From Spirometra erinaceieuropaei (Eukaryota; Platyhelminthes; Cestoda; Diphyllobothriidea; Diphyllobothriidae): a DNA stretch of 64,000 nt. The translations under genes and the position numbers were made by a program. Positions 35,901 through 41,900 of this stretch are shown piece by piece. The stretch covers positions 75,764-139,763 of the forward strand of contig CACRXP010000392.1 in assembly GCA_902702965.1 (NCBI GenBank), written 5' to 3'. Under the pieces are notes generated by a model. It worked only from the letters and a program-made list of their open reading frames with translations. It made no database searches and had not been told where the DNA came from. The stretch's first letter is position 1. Each line of letters opens with the position of its first letter.

Positions 35901-38900
35901 ATTCGGGACGTGGATTTAGAGCCCACAGGCAAACTCGCCTTCTTACGAGACCCGCGGCCAGGCACTGATGCTAAAGCGAATCCCCTCTTACCGGTGAGCA
36001 GTTTTTCAGCTCCATCCCAAAATTCGAGAATGTGTATATAACTGTTCCAAGAGCTCGCGTTTCAGTCTTCATTTATTCAATTACCTGAATCTTGCGTATT
36101 TACCACCAACACAATGCACGAACTTTAACCTGCCTGATTGTCGCTGGCTGCTCTAGACCTCCCTGTTCATATATGCATGTAGAGGCAGATTTTCCAGTTT
36201 GACCACGATAAACTTCATTGCAGATGCCGTATGGTATCTTATAGGCGACTTCTTATATAAATTGCCAATCCTATCCTTAGGGTGTACAAGCTAATTGCGA
36301 AGTGTAGTCGTCGGTTTGTGCGCCACGCGTATTTGGTGCTTCCTCAGGTGTCTTTTATAAGTTCGGATACATTCATAATGTACGGAAGTGTTCGCCAGTT
36401 TTTGGTTTAGGCGCCTGGTCAGAACAGTCTTATTCTTCTTCCTTTAACTCCTGTTGTCTCGTGCATCAATGTACCAAATATCTAGGATACTCATTCTGTA
36501 GAAACAGTTTGAACAAATAATTCAGTGCTGTTTGGTAATTTTCATTGGCAGAGCAGTGAGTTTTTGCTCGACTAAGGAGGCTGCTCACGATACTCCGTTT
36601 GTGAGAGATCTGGTGATTGCTCTCGTATTATAAAAGAACTTCGCATAGGTTTCCTTGCTGTAAACTAATGTGTGAATTTTCCCGTCAGTCTTTCTCCATA
36701 CGAGGAGTTTGTTGCCAACCTCTTTTTCGAGTGTAAATGGGATTTCTGGAAGCGTTAAGTTGATAATGCTGTGGAACATTTCCAGTTGATCTTTTTTAAC
36801 ATCAACGAAAGTGTCACCACAACGTACTCATAACCTTGGGTTAGCTAATGGTAGGGGGATAGTTCCTGATTTTTGCATGGTGACATCTGCCAGAAAGCCA
36901 GAAATGGGTGATCCCATAGGACTTTCCTTCAGTTGTTGGTAGTCTTCCTGCGCAAACGAGAAGTTATTTTCCAAACGTAGGTCAGGAATTCTAGCAAAGC
37001 AGATGCAGAAATGTTGGTGTCGTAGGACTGGAGACGTTTTTCTGTGCATTGTCTTGTCAAATAGGTTATTTGAGAAAAATAGCGAACTTTATTAGTTGGT
37101 TGCTTAGGTCGTCGTCAGACTTGAGCAAATGTGCAAAAAGCAAGTAAAACTTCAAACGTGCTGAAAAATTAAAATTCATTTGTTATTTGCGCCAGCAAGC
37201 GACCGCCGTGTGCGCCATTTTGCATTGATTGGCTCTCGTCTTTCCTGCCTTTCCCTGAAACTTTCATGCATGGCATCTAACTCAATGTGCCGTTTGATGT
37301 GTGACCCATCGGAGTACATGGCTTCAAAAAACTCGGCCTTTTTGGAGAGGCAAACTCCGACGATGCAAGTTTTGTCCCGTGCGAAGGTGTGCCTAGTACC
37401 GAGGATGCGCATGTCCATTTGAGACAGATGGTCTCGCCTCTTAACTGCCAGTCGATGTGCGTGGATGCGTGTAGAGGCGAATTTTCCCGTTTGGCCACAA
37501 TATACGACATCGCACGCATCGCGTGGGATCTTATAGACGACGTACTTCTTAGTAAAATAGACAACCCTATCCTTAGGGTGTACAAGCTGAGTGCATAACC
37601 CATTCGTCGGGTTGTACACCATTTTTCATCGAGTTCAGACGCATTCTTAATGTAAGGAAGGATTCGCCAAGTATTTGCTTGGGGCTCTTGATTGGAACTA
37701 TCTACTTCGTTGCTTTTAACTCTTGCTGTCTCATGCATTTACGTACGAAATCTTTAGGGTAACCGCAACATCATCAACTCAACCATTCCGGAATTAAATT
37801 CACACTCGAAAAATAAGCTGACAATAAACTCGCATTTATGGATGTTCTTCTACAGCGAAAGATTGACAGAACATTACACACACCCTTTTACCGCAAAGAA
37901 ACATATGCGTGAGTAGTTTTACGCTACGAGAGCAACAGCCCTATCTCTCGCAAACGAAGTACTGTCCAAAGTCCTCTACATCGTGCAAAAATGCATTTGT
38001 CGGGCAACGAAACTACTAAGTTAAACGAAATTACCTGCTTGAATTATTTCCCCAAAACGGTTACCCTAGAGATTTCCTATGTCGATACATGAGACAGCAA
38101 TAGATAAAAACACAGGAACTGGGTAGTTCCAGTCGAGCACGCAAAGTAAATTCCTGGCGAATCCTTCCTTACATTAGGAATGTGTCCTAACTGGTCGAAA
38201 GACACTTGAGGAAACGGCAAATAAAAGCCGCGCACAACCGCCGACTACTTTACGCACTCAGCTTGTATACCCACTCAGCCCTGTGAATACGCATACCCGA
38301 ACTGCAAGGAAAAGTCGTTGGAATCCTTGCTGTCGTTCACACTCCGTCGAGAAATTCCCTATTGTGAATTGTGTATTGCGAAAAGGATGTATCTTGGAAT
38401 CAGTGACAATGTGCATTACGCCGTTTGCTTCTGAACACTACAAAAAGTACTAAAACTCGTGAAATATCGACTTAAATCGTGGTACATACCACCAATGGGG
38501 AAAGTTTACTTAAGTTAGGTTGCGATGCCGTTAACCGCGAAGTATAATCCCAAGTCATTTCCATGCGCCACTACGGTCTGTCTATAACGGCAACAAATCT
38601 TAGGGCGGATTATGAAAATGACGGAATAACTGCGCCGGAAAGCGCTTGTTGATGAACGGAGTAGAACCGACGTCCCGCGAATACGAGTTGGGAGTTCAGC
38701 CCCTGAACTTCCACAGCAAAATTGTCAGGCCCGAAAGGGGGTGCGCCACGGCATTCCCACACAGCGACAGTAATGCCAATATCCCCATAATTCTAGCAAA
38801 ATTAATCAATAAATGTGAGATCTGATAGGAAAGGTTGGAAACTCGGATATTTTGAATGCAAGACGCAGAATCACCCTTCTGGCTGATAAGACATGAACTG

Positions 38901-41900
38901 TTTGTAAACACGTAATGAGCGAAAATTCGCAAGAACCGGCAAACTTTCGTAGATGCGTTATTAGAGCATTCAGGGAATTCTTCATAATTCGTTGGTACAA
39001 CGCCAGAACTGCTGAGAAGGCTTGGCATAGTGGTACAAACTTCCTGCTGGACACAGGAAAAAGCATACTTTAACCAGCCTGAAGTTTCAGCCCGAGTTTA
39101 ATTGATTATTTAGTCAAATTCTATATCACCCGAACCACGCGCAGTCAACCTGTCAGTTGCAGTTGGGAATATAAAAGTATGTAATGCCAAAGTATTCTCA
39201 CATCAGTCAATTTTGTCCATGTGCTATAGTTGAGGTCCGGATTTTATGTATTCACTGAACTGCAAAGCATTGCGTCTGTAATGCAAACTATAAGTAAAAA
39301 GAGAAACAAGTTTATGCTGTCGCAGAAGTTAAAAGTTTGACCAGTGGCAAGTAGGTACGTGTGGCGGTAGGCCCACCAGCTAACTCAAAGGGCGTTCTGG
39401 GAGTTCCCTGCATGGCTGCTTAATAAGCTTAAAGTGACCATTCAAGCCTCTCTTCTTAATATTTTTCAAAAGCATCAATAGTCATTGCTCAACTGTTTAC
39501 TCTGTTTGTTTCTTTCCCCTATTCAGGATGATTCGGCTACGCAGATTGAGCCCCCTCCAGTAAGATCAATCTGTGGCCTGGAGGTTAAAATTCCCACCGA
39601 CCTAGAACATCAGCACCTTGCTTTGCAGTTCACAGGTCCCGCAGTAGGTTCAGGTGGGGACGTGCCGAACGAAACGATTGGAGCAACCTCCGTCGGTCGT
39701 GTCTCCGTTGTTTCGTTGTCCTGCAGTCAGCCTCATCAGTACGAACATGTTACACAAAAACAACCAAATTTCGACTCCCACGGTCGTGATCTGTCTGTCC
39801 CTCCGCCTAGTTGGGTAGCCGGTGTGTCCTGTGCTCCTTGCCTTCCTTATATGCACCATCCTTGAACAAACTACGACACCCTTCCGGTGGATTTCTACCC
39901 TCCATCTTTATGTTGATGGCCTTTCTTACTTTTCTGTTTCCTTCCGTCTCCAGCTCTAGGTGAGGACGCCATCGCCAGGACCCACCTAGATCTGATTGAA
40001 GTCGCCACTGCAGTTGGTGCTGATTGGCCCAAACTTGTGATGACCCTCTTCGCCATCGACTCCACCGAATTGCCTCCGTCCGCGGACAATCTGGCTGATT
40101 GGCTTATGCGCCATTGCACTAGTGCTGACACTGCTGCCGCCGCCGGCCTAAACAATAACGAATTACGCAGTGACCGTGATCGCGCCCTGGCTATCCTCAT
40201 TGCTTGGAAAACTGAGGCTGGCGACGCTGCGACCGGTTAGCGCGAATTTTTTGCACAATGTTGCTTACTCGCTCATTTCCTATAGAAAATTGATGGTTGG
40301 TTGTTTTTTACTGCAGGAAATGAACTAGACAACGCTTTGAGGCGTATTGGCCGCGAGGACATTGTGAAGACATGCATGCGTGACATTCTTCCAGTCCTGG
40401 AAACTGGGGAGCTTGAACAGGCCGCCCAACAGATTGACGGTCCATGCACCTGGAATCCCGAACGTATGGTGAGCCAGGAAGTCGTTGACACAGCCTCAGA
40501 GATGCCCTCGTCAGGGCAACTGGAGTCAGGCCAGATGGAATCAACGCCAGACTTCGTGGGAGATCGGGCACGTGAGGTGGTAGAATTCAGTGGTGCGGCA
40601 ATGGTCTCTCCGGAGCCCACCCTCACCACAACTACTTTGGAACCCAGCATTCCGGAGACTGATCTGGCCGTTGATGAGGCTACCTTCCCAAAATCCGAGG
40701 CAGTAGCTGCGGAGCATACGGAGATAATCGAACAACAACCTATCGAGAATTCCGTCATGGAGGCTGTAGAGCAAACACCCGTAAACCTCGTTACTCGGGA
40801 GGAACCGTTTCTCATTGTAAGTGGCTCTCCTTTTTGTCACACATCCGAGCGATGAGTATGGAGAGAATGGCGCCGTCGTCCTCATTGAAATGATATTGTC
40901 CTACCTAGGGAAATACTGTACGTGGCCAAACTTACAAAACACTGAAACTCAGTTGAAAAATCATTTATGTGAGATTGCGATGATAGTGACTATCACGAAC
41001 ATGCTCCCAGACCATTGATAAACACCAGTCGGGCATTTCCCCGTGCATTTGTAAAAATTTCACTCCCCAGGAAACGCCCACCGAAGGGGCGTGCGTTTTT
41101 CGCTGATGCCCGGTGTCCGCATAAATACAGTCGTATCTCATCAAACGGATACGCAAACACGGGCTCGACTGCCGACGCTCGCGGAGAGAGAAGGCGCTGA
41201 CCGAATGCCACGTGACCGGCGTGGCACGCTCTCACGGCCGCACTTGCGAGGCCGGAAACCACGCCTGAGGAACAACGATCGATCAGCCCACGTCAGACGA
41301 GGGGGAGGCGTCAGGGGGGGGGGAGGGAGGGGGAGCACGCCGACGCAGCGGCAACCACTTCAGGCGTGAGGGGGACACAAGCCACGCCAGTCCGACAATG
41401 GCTGGGATCAGGGAGGCGACAATCAGCCAACGGAAAACAGGCTAGCCAACGAACGTGCGCTGGGCACGGTTGTAATACGAGGCAGGCGGCAAGACTGAAC
41501 AGATCAAGGCCAGCAGGAAACGCCAGCGAACGACTCTGATGATGGAAACGAGTTCCCGAAACGTCAGTTTGAATACAACCTGGTCCATGAACTGGCTTTC
41601 TCTTCTTCGTCTTCCTCGGGGGATGATATACACGGAAACATTTGTTTTTATGCCCGTGTTGTAGAAAATCATGTCTTTCTCAAATTTTTTCCAAAGGGTG
41701 CAGTAGGTGTGCTAACTCATGAAATGTCAACCGGAATTCCGAAATACGTTTTCGTTTCGAAGATATTAATTAAGTAGGGCTGTAAAACTAATCATCGCGC
41801 AGCATAATTCTATAATAATCCAGTTACCACATGATACCCGCTTCCGAACATACTCCTTTCCGACAGCATGCAAAAACTGTGCTCTGTAAAAAAAATAACT

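Larger units (their letters stand above)
35994..39526 (+). other. Intron before last UPA exon, with a nest of Penelope-like elements
   Basis: 36130-38320 is almost entirely Penelope-like element (three pieces, listed). No recognisable feature in 38321-39526, where alternative ankyrin exons could in principle sit; none was seen. Confidence 0.6.
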
